Shown here in pieces: positions 1 to 6,286 of a DNA stretch of 24,183 nucleotides. The translations under genes and the position numbers were made by a program. Positions within the stretch are counted from its first letter, which is position 1. Each line of letters begins with the position of its first letter. Source of the DNA: Synergistales bacterium. GTDB lineage: Bacteria > Synergistota > Synergistia > Synergistales > Aminobacteriaceae. The DNA is taken from assembly GCA_025997935.1 (NCBI GenBank), contig BNVG01000017.1, positions 1 to 24,183 of the forward strand. Reading direction: 5' to 3'. The notes beneath the pieces were generated by a model. The model was given only the letters and a program-made list of their open reading frames with translations, did not search any database and had not been told where the DNA came from.

Positions 1-3
1 CTC

Positions 4-11
4 ACTCCTTT
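4..11 (-). promoter_or_regulatory. Shine-Dalgarno of a gene starting just outside the window
   Basis: Read on the minus strand, bases 11-4 give AAAGGAGT, a near-consensus ribosome binding site at the very edge of the window. A start codon would be expected a few bases beyond position 1, so a further minus-strand gene probably begins immediately to the left. TATAAG (47-42) or TATGAT (55-50) could be its -10 element, but I see no convincing -35. Confidence 0.5.
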
Positions 12-58
12 AATGTGTTTGTGGTTTTTAAGAACTGATTACTTATAGTATCATAAAG

Positions 59-96
59 TCCAACAGCATTCCGCGCGTATTCATTGCGTCACATAT
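59..96. repeat. 38-bp direct repeat, outer copy
   Basis: This stretch is identical over all 38 bases to 1880-1917 and in the same orientation. Read on the minus strand it carries the last codons (Tyr-Val-Thr-Gln-stop) of the small gene that ends at 1902, but here no gene leads into it. The two copies bracket the MATE gene, as a target-site or attachment-site duplication would. Sequence similarity ends abruptly on both sides. Confidence 0.9.
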
Positions 97-237
97 GGGT
101 CTGTCCCTAATGCTGTGTAAACCTCTCAAGCAGTGCTAAACGAGGCTTTCTATATCGGGCTTGAGTATGCTGAATTACCTCTTGACCGCAAACTGTCAGG
201 GGGCGATTGCAATACGCTCTTGCAAAGAAGCGTTGCG
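97..237. other. Gene-free 3' flank of the MATE gene
   Basis: This lies between the outer direct repeat and the MATE stop codon. Short open frames cross it on both strands (for example one on the minus strand ending at 107), but none has a credible start, ribosome binding site or recognisable product. No clear intrinsic terminator for the MATE gene is visible. The minus-strand text ends in GGGACAGACCC directly against the repeat. It may be debris of the element that carried the MATE gene, but I cannot identify it. Confidence 0.4.
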
Positions 238-1608
238 CTACTCCCTCATGGGGACGACTTTCTCGGAATAAATACGTTTCAAAAGAAATGCCGCGACGAG
301 AGACGAGCCGGCTTCCGACAAAACAAACGCCCACCAGACGTTATTTGTGTCAAACAACCTCACAAAAACATAAAGCACCGGCAAAAGAATAATCACGACT
401 CGCAGCAAAGTGATGGCGAGGCTGTAAATACCGTTGCCGAGAGCTTGGTAAAGGCCCTGCGCGATAATCGAAAAAGCCGCTAAAATATAGCCTAAGCTGA
501 TAATGCGTAAAGCCGGGACTCCGATGGACAGAAGCTCGTCCGAGGCGTCGAAGAGTTCGATTATCTGAGTGGCCAATAGATGCACCAAAGCCGTGCCGAC
601 CAGCAAGATGGCGGCGGCGTAGATAAAGCCGAATTTGAACGTCTCGTCTATGCGTTTTTTGTTGTTAGCGCCGTAGTTGAACGCGGCGATGGCGATAACT
701 CCGTTGTTCAGCCCAAAGGCCGGCATAAAGACAAAGCCCTGCACCTTGATGTAAATACCAAACGCGGCGACCATTGTGGAAGACACTGTTATCAGGATAA
801 GATTTACACCGAGGGCCATAAGAGAATTGAGCGCTTGCATAACAATGGCCGGAGCGCTGATTTTGTATATCTCCGCAATCATCTTTCCACCTGGCCTGAA
901 GCCTCTGATGTGAAAATGAACTTCTTCGTTTTTTGTAATATTGAAGTATATCGCGATGCCCATTGCGATTATCTGCCCCGCGACAGTCGCTACGGCCGCG
1001 CCGGTCACGCCCATTTTTGGAAAGCCGCATAGCCCGAAAATCAAGATGGGGTCGAACACGATGTTGAATACAGCACCGACAAGCTGAGAAATCATTGAAA
1101 GCGCCGTTTTGCCCGTGGATTGTAAAATCCGCTGCAAGATAACCTGACCCACCGAGCCGAACGAATAAATCATGCAAATGGACAGATAATCCGTGCCAAG
1201 CCGCACTATTTCCGCGTCGGATGTCTGCCATCTGAAATAGGCTTCCGTAAAATACAACCCAAAAACCAAAAACAACAGATACGTCACAGCGGCGAGAAAA
1301 ACTCCGTTGGACGCTACGCTGTCGACGCCGCGCTGGTTTCTAGCGCCCAAGAACCTTGACAGAACCGCACCGACGCCAGCGGATGTACCGACCGTGATGG
1401 CAATTACCAATAGTTGAATCGGGAACGCCAAGGATACCGCCGTAAGCGCGTTCTCGCTAATATGGGATACGAACAGACTGTCGACGACATTGTAGAATGC
1501 CTCCAAGATCATTGAGAACATCAGCGGTACAGACATAGCGAACAACAGCCTCCCGACCGGAACTGTCGCCATTTTGTTCTGCGGAAGAGCGTTTTGCGTA
1601 GAATCCAT
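238..1608 (-). CDS. MATE-family multidrug/Na+(H+) antiporter
   Basis: The product is a 456-residue integral membrane protein with about 12 hydrophobic helices in two repeats, the size and layout of the MATE (NorM/MepA-like) exporters. These extrude cationic drugs in exchange for Na+ or H+. The N-terminal half has the family pattern VPLMFSMILEAFYNVVDSLFV followed by the glycine-rich VGTSAGVGAVLSRFLGA. The second half repeats it with FMPAFGLNNGVIAIAAFNYGA. The frame stays open up to 1653, but I chose ATG at 1608 (MDSTQNALPQ) because GGAGGATGG lies about ten bases upstream. It is flanked by a perfect 38-bp direct repeat and separated from the zinc operon by about 290 bases, so it looks like an inserted cargo gene. 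A hairpin with a T-tract sits in its leader. The substrate cannot be told from sequence. Confidence 0.93.
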   Translation of the reverse strand: MDSTQNALPQNKMATVPVGRLLFAMSVPLMFSMILEAFYNVVDSLFVSHISENALTAVSLAFPIQLLVIAITVGTSAGVGAVLSRFLGARNQRGVDSVASNGVFLAAVTYLLFLVFGLYFTEAYFRWQTSDAEIVRLGTDYLSICMIYSFGSVGQVILQRILQSTGKTALSMISQLVGAVFNIVFDPILIFGLCGFPKMGVTGAAVATVAGQIIAMGIAIYFNITKNEEVHFHIRGFRPGGKMIAEIYKISAPAIVMQALNSLMALGVNLILITVSSTMVAAFGIYIKVQGFVFMPAFGLNNGVIAIAAFNYGANNKKRIDETFKFGFIYAAAILLVGTALVHLLATQIIELFDASDELLSIGVPALRIISLGYILAAFSIIAQGLYQALGNGIYSLAITLLRVVIILLPVLYVFVRLFDTNNVWWAFVLSEAGSSLVAAFLLKRIYSEKVVPMRE

Positions 1609-1640
1609 AAAATACCATCCTCCATCAATATTGAAATTGA

Positions 1641-1700
1641 AAACAAAAAACAATGAGCGGTGTCAATCAACTGGACTTACGTGATCGACACCGCTCATTG
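1641..1700 (-). terminator. Hairpin plus T-tract in the MATE leader (attenuator or upstream terminator)
   Basis: CAATGAGCGGTGTC (1651-1664) is perfectly complementary to GACACCGCTCATTG (1687-1700), giving a 14-bp stem and a 22-base loop. On the minus strand the stem is followed at once by TTTTTTGTTTTC (1650-1639), the layout of a rho-independent terminator. It ends about 30 bases before the MATE ATG. It therefore either ends transcription from upstream or acts as a conditional attenuator of the MATE gene. Confidence 0.75.
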
Positions 1701-1723
1701 TGCATATTATCGTAACATATTTT

Positions 1724-1753
1724 TTTATAAGACGTAAGTATTTTTTGTTGCAA
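1724..1753 (-). promoter_or_regulatory. Candidate sigma-70 promoter for the MATE gene
   Basis: On the minus strand TTGCAA (1753-1748) and TATAAA (1729-1724) are separated by 18 bases in an AT-rich tract. A start near 1717 would put the whole hairpin at 1651-1700 inside the 5' leader of the MATE message. The -35 matches only four of six consensus bases, so this is a candidate only. Confidence 0.4.
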
Positions 1754-1771
1754 TACATGAAGGATTGGTCG

Positions 1772-1883
1772 TGGAGTACAATTAAACGGTGGTTTTACGA
1801 AGCTGGCCTCTACTAAGTCGTTTGAGAATATCTTGCTGTTGGGCGGAGGGCTGACATCGGCAACCGTATTTTATCGTACTCCA
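1772..1883. repeat. 112-bp segment bounded by imperfect inverted repeats
   Basis: TGGAGTAC at 1772-1779 is repeated inverted as GTACTCCA at 1876-1883. With a two-base gap, the similarity continues weakly for about a dozen bases inward (AATTAAACGG versus GATAAAATACGG). The arrangement resembles the ends of a very small non-autonomous element or an IS remnant. Its right end touches the inner 38-bp direct repeat. No transposase is readable inside. A chance match is possible. Confidence 0.35.
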
Positions 1884-1917
1884 ACAGCATTCCGCGCGTA
1901 TTCATTGCGTCACATAT
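1880..1917. repeat. 38-bp direct repeat, inner copy
   Basis: This is identical to 59-96. It overlaps the 3' end and stop codon of the small exported protein gene ending at 1902. It is therefore probably the ancestral position, and the outer copy is the duplicate created when the 1.8-kb MATE segment arrived. Confidence 0.9.
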
Positions 1918-2336
1918 TCCATTCCGCGTTCAGTCTTTACGGTCACAGCGGCCTGCGCGATAGTGATGGTATTATAGCCGTTCTCGTCAGAAGCCGACAG
2001 CGAAATTATTCCCTCGACCGAAATCCAATCATTTGGCTTACAATCGGGAACTCCGTCGCATGAAAACTCAAACCCCGCAACGCCGTCGTTGCCGCAACAG
2101 CCGGGGCCGTTTCGGACAACCGCCCGAAACACGGTTCCGGCTTCGTCGGTGTACTCGTCGTACATACCTTCGATGCGGATAGTCTTGCCGGCGTATTCTT
2201 CTGGATTCAGGTAGATGTCATTGCACTGCGCTATGAACATCTTTTCCCTGATTTCCACTACCGCGCCGCCGGACGAGTCAGCGGCGTCAATCAAAATCAA
2301 CAGGCAGACCATGATTAAAACTAAGCACTTTTTCAC
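1902..2336 (-). CDS. Exported OB-like protein of the zinc operon, TIGR03943/DUF1980 C-terminal-like
   Basis: The product has 144 residues: a short hydrophobic N-terminal segment (signal peptide or anchor, residues 4-20) and one small beta-rich domain. The order of motifs is EIREKMFIAQCNDIYLNP, then YAGKTIRIEGMY, then NGPGCCGNDG, then NDWISVEGII. This resembles, from memory, the C-terminal domain of the YcgQ/TIGR03943 (DUF1980) family found beside zinc genes, here without the usual N-terminal membrane domain. I chose the GTG start at 2336: it overlaps the permease stop as GTGA, and GGAGG lies eight bases upstream, indicating translational coupling. Longer frames starting inside the permease gene are not credible. 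A role in handling metal outside the membrane is inferred from position. The Cys-Cys pair and acidic residues could bind metal. Its last codons lie in the 38-bp direct repeat. Confidence 0.75.
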   Translation of the reverse strand: MKKCLVLIMVCLLILIDAADSSGGAVVEIREKMFIAQCNDIYLNPEEYAGKTIRIEGMYDEYTDEAGTVFRAVVRNGPGCCGNDGVAGFEFSCDGVPDCKPNDWISVEGIISLSASDENGYNTITIAQAAVTVKTERGMEYVTQ

Positions 2337-3172
2337 GCGTTTTTCCTCCGTTTTATAATTTTGGCTATAGAGCTTATCGCCCAAAACAACAAAAATGCCA
2401 TAATATTCATAATTACGACGCTGGCTCCCGTCGGCGTGGCGTATAGATACGAGATCACAACGCCGACGAAAAAGCATATAACTGAAATAAACCCTGAGCA
2501 TATCGTCACCGTCCTGAACTTCTTGCATACTCGCATTGAAGTAAGCGCCGGGAAGGTAATAAGGCTCGATATGAGCATAGCGCCCATCATCCTCATACCG
2601 AGAACGATAGTAATTGCCGTCAAAAAGGCGATCAGCATGTTATACAGCCCTACATTAACGCCGGTCGCCCGCGCGAAGTTTTCGTCAAAAGTGACAGCGA
2701 AAATCTTGTTGTAGAACAGCACGAACAACGTCATCACCATGACGGCAAGGGCAACGCTGAGCGAAACATCGCCGCGGCTCATGGCGAGGATACTGCCGAA
2801 CATGTAGTTGCACACGTCCGTATTCATGCCTGTCGTAAGCGAGATTGTCACCACGCCGATAGCCATGGAGCTTGTGGAAATCAGCGCGATGGCGGCATCC
2901 CCTTTGATTTTGCTATTCTCGCTGACGCGCAGCAAAAGGAATGCGGTCAGCACTACGACGGGGATGGATACAATCAGCGGCGCGGCGTTCATGGCGGTAG
3001 CAATAGCCAACGAGCCGAAACCCACATGAGAAAGCCCGTCGCCAATCATCGAATAGCGTTTCAACACAAGGCTTACGCCGAGCAGCGCCGCGCAAAGAGA
3101 AACCAGCAAACCCACAACAATCGCGCGGACAAGGAAAGCGTAAGAAAACATCTCCGCCACTATGTCGATCAT
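2333..3172 (-). CDS. znuB: Metal (zinc/manganese-type) ABC transporter permease
   Basis: The product has 279 residues with about eight hydrophobic segments and belongs to the ABC-3 family of zinc/manganese/iron permeases (ZnuB, AdcB, TroC). Typical segments are LVLKRYSMIGDGLSHVGFGS near residue 36, FDENFARATGV in the middle and MRMMGAMLISSLITFPA in the second half. It would form the membrane channel with the ATPase encoded just upstream and receive metal from the binding protein. The start overlaps the ATPase stop as ATGA, and its own stop overlaps the next gene as GTGA. Metal specificity is inferred from the operon and not proven. A manganese or iron role is possible. Confidence 0.9.
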   Translation of the reverse strand: MIDIVAEMFSYAFLVRAIVVGLLVSLCAALLGVSLVLKRYSMIGDGLSHVGFGSLAIATAMNAAPLIVSIPVVVLTAFLLLRVSENSKIKGDAAIALISTSSMAIGVVTISLTTGMNTDVCNYMFGSILAMSRGDVSLSVALAVMVMTLFVLFYNKIFAVTFDENFARATGVNVGLYNMLIAFLTAITIVLGMRMMGAMLISSLITFPALTSMRVCKKFRTVTICSGFISVICFFVGVVISYLYATPTGASVVIMNIMAFLLFWAISSIAKIIKRRKNA

Positions 3173-3876
3173 CTCCGCTCACCCCCCAAAAACCTCGCGC
3201 CTACGCTTGACGCCGTGTATTCAGCGGCTGTTCCGAAGAACACCTGCTCTGTACGGAGGTGCAGAATGTGAGTTGCGTATTGAGCCGCGCTTTGGATGTC
3301 GTGGGAAACCATGATAATGGTCAGACCTATTTCGCGGTTGATTTTATCGATTTCGCTATAGAGCTCCCGCGTGATAACGGGGTCAAGACCCGCCACAGGC
3401 TCGTCGAGAATCAGGAGCTTTTTTGTGGCGCAAAGAGCGCGAGCCAGCAGAACCCGTTGTTGCTGGCCGCCGGACAGTTCTCTGTAACAACGGTTACGCA
3501 GATTCTCGATACTCAAGCGTTTCATATTCTCCTCCGCTGCCGTCTTATCCGCTCTCGAATAAAATGGCAGAATACCGAGTCGGCTGAGACGGCCTGATAG
3601 GATCACCTCATAGGCGCTGGCGGGGAAATCCTTTTGCGCGGCGGTCTGTTGGGGCAAGTAGCCGATTTCGTTTGCTTTGAGGCCGTTACTCATCGAAACG
3701 CTCCCCGACAGCGGCGTTTTCAAGCGAAGCAATCCCTTGATAAGCGTAGATTTGCCGGAGCCGTTTTCACCGACAATACACAGATAGTCGCCGCGCTCCA
3801 CCTCAAAATTCAGACCGCTTACAGCCGTATTGCCCTCATAGGAAAAGGAGGCGTCCCGACAAGTGACAAGCGCCAT
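3169..3876 (-). CDS. znuC: Metal ABC transporter ATP-binding protein
   Basis: The product is a 235-residue ABC ATPase of the ZnuC/AdcC class that powers uptake through the neighbouring permease. All nucleotide-binding motifs are present: Walker A GENGSGKST (36-44), a Q-loop around YLPQQ (73-77), signature LSGGQQQR (134-141), Walker B LLILDEP (154-160) and switch histidine in SHD (192). Length is normal for the family. It begins one base after the stop of the binding-protein gene, with the ribosome site inside that gene's 3' end, and its stop overlaps the permease start, so the three are translated together. Confidence 0.93.
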   Translation of the reverse strand: MALVTCRDASFSYEGNTAVSGLNFEVERGDYLCIVGENGSGKSTLIKGLLRLKTPLSGSVSMSNGLKANEIGYLPQQTAAQKDFPASAYEVILSGRLSRLGILPFYSRADKTAAEENMKRLSIENLRNRCYRELSGGQQQRVLLARALCATKKLLILDEPVAGLDPVITRELYSEIDKINREIGLTIIMVSHDIQSAAQYATHILHLRTEQVFFGTAAEYTASSVGARFLGGERR

Positions 3877-3877
3877 G

Positions 3878-4795
3878 TTAGTTCAGCGCCTCCTTCAAAG
3901 CCTCCGCGTTTCGCGTCATGATGTCGAGATAGCTCACGCCGCTTTCGAAGTCGCTCTTTGAGATATTGTGGCAGGAATGGAGCAACAGCGTTTTTGCTCC
4001 GGTAGATTCGCTGATGGCAGCCGCCATTCTTCCGTTGGACAGCTCAATCTGGAACACCACGGGAATATGCTCCGCGTTGATTTTGTCAATCAGGAACTTG
4101 ACGGTGGCCGCGCTCGGCTCCGTTTCCGTGGAGCAGCCGGGGAACGCGGCAAAATAGGCAAGCCCGTAAGCGTCGGCGAAATATCGGAACGGGAAGCGGT
4201 CGCCAAAAACTATAGTTTTTCTCGCCGCGCTGTCCGCAACCGCTTGAAATTTCGCGTCAAGCTCATCTAACCCAGCAAGGTAACGAGCCGTGTTTTGCTT
4301 GTAGGTATCGGCATTGACGGCGTCAACTTCGCTCAATGTATCGGATATCTTTTGGGCTATCAGCTTGGCGTTGCGCGGCGATGTCCAGACGTGCTCGTCG
4401 TATTCCGAATTAATTTCCTCCTTACTCTCCATGCCTTCGACCACTTCTTCTTTAACTGCTTCCACGCAGTCCATCAGCGTTATAATTTTCATCCCTGACG
4501 TAATCACCCCCGACAGAACGCCATTCACCCACTCGTCAGACTCGCCGCCGACGTAGATGAACACATCGCAGTTTTGAATCGCTATTATGTCTCGCGGAGT
4601 CGGCTCAAAAGAATGACTTTCCGAAGCAGGCGGCAGCAGCATGGTGATGTTCGCCTTATCGCCGGCTATTTCACGCGCGAAATCATAGGGAGGGAAAATG
4701 GTGGCGATGATGTTTATGGGCTTGCCGTTTTGTCCGTAGCCAGGCGACGCCGCCAGCAAAACAGCGGCAAGGGTAAAAAATAACAATTGTTTCAT
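3878..4795 (-). CDS. znuA: Metal-binding lipoprotein-like/periplasmic protein, ZnuA/TroA superfamily
   Basis: The product has 305 residues: a signal peptide (residues 1-21, no lipobox cysteine) and the two-lobed cluster A-I solute-binding fold that captures Zn2+ or Mn2+ for the transporter. Likely ligands are His61 (ESHSFEPTP), His135 (YDEHVWTSP) and a C-terminal acidic/His site near Glu251 or HSCHN (273-277). The third canonical histidine position reads FGDRFPFRYFADAYGL, with Asp199 where many ZnuA/AdcA proteins have His. I recall this as normal for one subfamily. The usual His-rich loop is replaced by an acidic one (EEVVEGMESKEE). GGAGGTTA precedes the ATG by ten bases. It is preceded by a 127-base gap containing a hairpin and followed by the ATPase and permease. 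Confidence 0.92.
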   Translation of the reverse strand: MKQLLFFTLAAVLLAASPGYGQNGKPINIIATIFPPYDFAREIAGDKANITMLLPPASESHSFEPTPRDIIAIQNCDVFIYVGGESDEWVNGVLSGVITSGMKIITLMDCVEAVKEEVVEGMESKEEINSEYDEHVWTSPRNAKLIAQKISDTLSEVDAVNADTYKQNTARYLAGLDELDAKFQAVADSAARKTIVFGDRFPFRYFADAYGLAYFAAFPGCSTETEPSAATVKFLIDKINAEHIPVVFQIELSNGRMAAAISESTGAKTLLLHSCHNISKSDFESGVSYLDIMTRNAEALKEALN

Positions 4796-4852
4796 ATTGG
4801 GATAACCTCCATTTTTGTTTTTGGATACAAAAACACAAGGACACGCTAAATA

Positions 4853-4886
4853 TTCTGAAAAACGCTCGAAAAGCCGCTTTTCAGAA
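4853..4886 (-). repeat. Intra-operon hairpin upstream of znuA
   Basis: TTCTGAAAAACG (4853-4864) can pair with CGCTTTTCAGAA (4875-4886). In the minus-strand RNA this gives a 12-bp stem with one G-U pair and a ten-base loop. No T-tract follows, so it is not a standard terminator. It lies between the small membrane protein gene and znuA and could act in mRNA processing, stabilisation of the distal message, or regulator binding. Confidence 0.55.
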
Positions 4887-4922
4887 AAAGGCGTGAGAAT
4901 CTCTGTAATAATCGGAGGTTAT

Positions 4923-5252
4923 TTAATTATTGAGACGCACTTTCAGTGAGACGAGGGCTGAAGAGCTAAGCGCGACAACGGCAGATTTTGAGCGGGCGAC
5001 AGCGGCATAGCGGCCGCATAGAACAATCAACGCGCCAATCGGCGTGGCGCCGAGCGTCTTCAGAAGATTCTCGGCAGCTGCGATATGAGTGCAGGCCGCA
5101 CAGTTTCCGTCCGGGCCGTCATGGTCGTGCGTATGATTTGCACGTATCAAAATAAACGCGGATGAAAGGAGAAGAACGGCAATAAAAACCACGCACAATA
5201 AGACGACTATGGACCGTGTTTTTGAACGGCTCGATTTGAAAGCAAATGTCAT
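4923..5252 (-). CDS. Small membrane protein with His/Asp/Cys metal-binding-like motif
   Basis: The product has 109 residues. A basic N-terminus (FKSSRSKTR) leads into one strong membrane helix (residues 15-37). A short metal-ligand-rich segment follows, with His40, His42, His44, Asp43 and Asp45, then Cys51, Cys54 and His56. Two weaker hydrophobic stretches follow (about 70-80 and 90-103). I recall similar small proteins beside zinc ABC transporters in Clostridia, but no named family comes to mind with confidence. The motif and the place between a nitroreductase and the metal-binding protein suggest zinc sensing or transfer at the outer face of the membrane. This is inference. It starts six bases after the nitroreductase stop, without a strong ribosome site, so coupling is likely. 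Confidence 0.8.
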   Translation of the reverse strand: MTFAFKSSRSKTRSIVVLLCVVFIAVLLLSSAFILIRANHTHDHDGPDGNCAACTHIAAAENLLKTLGATPIGALIVLCGRYAAVARSKSAVVALSSSALVSLKVRLNN

Positions 5253-5257
5253 ATCTG

Positions 5258-6082
5258 TTAAAACCTGAGCGTTTTAATCTGCGCAGCGTGGCTGCGCTGC
5301 ACGGTTCTGGAATAATGCACCGTCGGTATGCCGAAGGCCATTGCATAAAACGGATGCTCAGGCGCGATTCCCAGTAAACCCCGTACTTCCGGTACGGTAT
5401 CGATAATGAACTTGATAAAACCACACCATGTAGTCCCGATACCTTCGGTAGAAGCCATCAGTTCAAAATAGCTCAACGCGATAATCACGTCTGTCTCACC
5501 GCAGTAGGCTTTTTTATCGGCTGTAACTATCAGCAGATGTGGAGCTCCGCGAAATACTTCATCACTGCCGTCGCGACGGTAAGCGCGGACACCTTCAAGA
5601 ATAAATTTAGGAATTTCTCTACCATCGGCATGAACGGTCTCGATGATTTCAATAATTTTCACCAGCAGCGCCGTGAGTTCGCGACGGTTATCAATGACGG
5701 AAAAAGTCAAACCGCAGGTATTTCCGCCAGTCGGCGCATGCGCGGTATCCGCCAGCAGCATATCAATTAAAGCGCTATTGACATTCTGTTCGCCGTACTT
5801 GCGAACTGTTCGGCGGCCGCATACTAATGCGCGCATCTTTTCCGCAGTGGGAAACGCGGTCGAATCCAAGGGAATGCTATCCGCCGGATTTAATCCAAAA
5901 ATTGAAACCGCGCCGGTTGGGCAAATCGCCAGACAATGCTGGCAGCCGAGACAGTCATCTTCCTCCGGCGAAACATCCGGGAAGCCGTTTATTTGGTGAA
6001 TAATTTTCCTCGGGCAGTCCTGAATACAGGCGTCGCAGTGGACACAACGCTCGTGATCAACGGAAAATTGCAGCTTATTCAT
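5258..6082 (-). CDS. Ferredoxin-nitroreductase fusion protein
   Basis: The product has 274 residues. The N-terminal domain carries two [4Fe-4S] sites: Cys13, Cys16, Cys19, Cys23-Pro and Cys44, Cys47, Cys50, Cys54-Pro. The rest (about 85-274) is an FMN nitroreductase fold, with RRTVRKYGEQNV and HAPTGGNTCG marking the flavin-binding start and EGIGTTWCGF in the dimer core. Such fusions are common in anaerobes and pass ferredoxin electrons to flavin; the substrate is unknown. GGGTGAT lies eight bases before the ATG and a good promoter lies about 100 bases upstream. The next gene starts six bases after its stop, so it appears to be the first gene of the metal-uptake operon, which is unusual. It could simply share the transcript without working in metal uptake. 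Confidence 0.9.
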   Translation of the reverse strand: MNKLQFSVDHERCVHCDACIQDCPRKIIHQINGFPDVSPEEDDCLGCQHCLAICPTGAVSIFGLNPADSIPLDSTAFPTAEKMRALVCGRRTVRKYGEQNVNSALIDMLLADTAHAPTGGNTCGLTFSVIDNRRELTALLVKIIEIIETVHADGREIPKFILEGVRAYRRDGSDEVFRGAPHLLIVTADKKAYCGETDVIIALSYFELMASTEGIGTTWCGFIKFIIDTVPEVRGLLGIAPEHPFYAMAFGIPTVHYSRTVQRSHAAQIKTLRF

Positions 6083-6183
6083 GAGAAATCACCCTTTCGG
6101 TCAGCATCTGCGGAACAAGTCTGATACCGTAAAATTTATATCGTCCTCCATTTGTCTATCCCGATCTTATGTAGACATTGTTC

Positions 6184-6212
6184 ATTATACATAGTGTTCG
6201 GCGTCTTGTCAC
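6184..6212 (-). promoter_or_regulatory. Sigma-70 promoter of the nitroreductase/zinc operon
   Basis: On the minus strand GTGACA (6212-6207) and TATAAT (6189-6184) are separated by exactly 17 bases, giving 11 of 12 consensus matches. The predicted start near 6177 leaves a leader of about 95 bases. No convincing Zur- or AdcR-type palindrome is evident by eye. Confidence 0.75.
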
Positions 6213-6286
6213 AAATCAAGAAATATTTGCGTCAGGGTATTATCTCCGTCATTCCAGATAGTCTAAATCTAATGTTAGTTCTGCTC

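Noticed and set aside
665..1231. 188-aa minus-strand frame within the MATE gene
   Set aside because: It is an alternative frame of the same strand. The MATE frame has the motifs and the ribosome site.
1757..1816. 19-codon plus-strand ORF rich in Trp (MKDWSWSTIKRW...)
   Set aside because: It is very short, has no ribosome site, and lies in the possible miniature element. It may be a fragment but cannot be supported as a gene.
2337..2528. N-terminal extension of the small OB-like protein to 208 residues
   Set aside because: The extension overlaps the permease gene. The GTG at 2336 has an ideal ribosome site, a GTGA junction and leads directly into a signal sequence.
6130..6260. Zur/AdcR-type operator at the zinc operon promoter
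   Set aside because: Only a partial, irregular inverted similarity surrounds the -10. It does not match a zinc-regulator box well enough to report.
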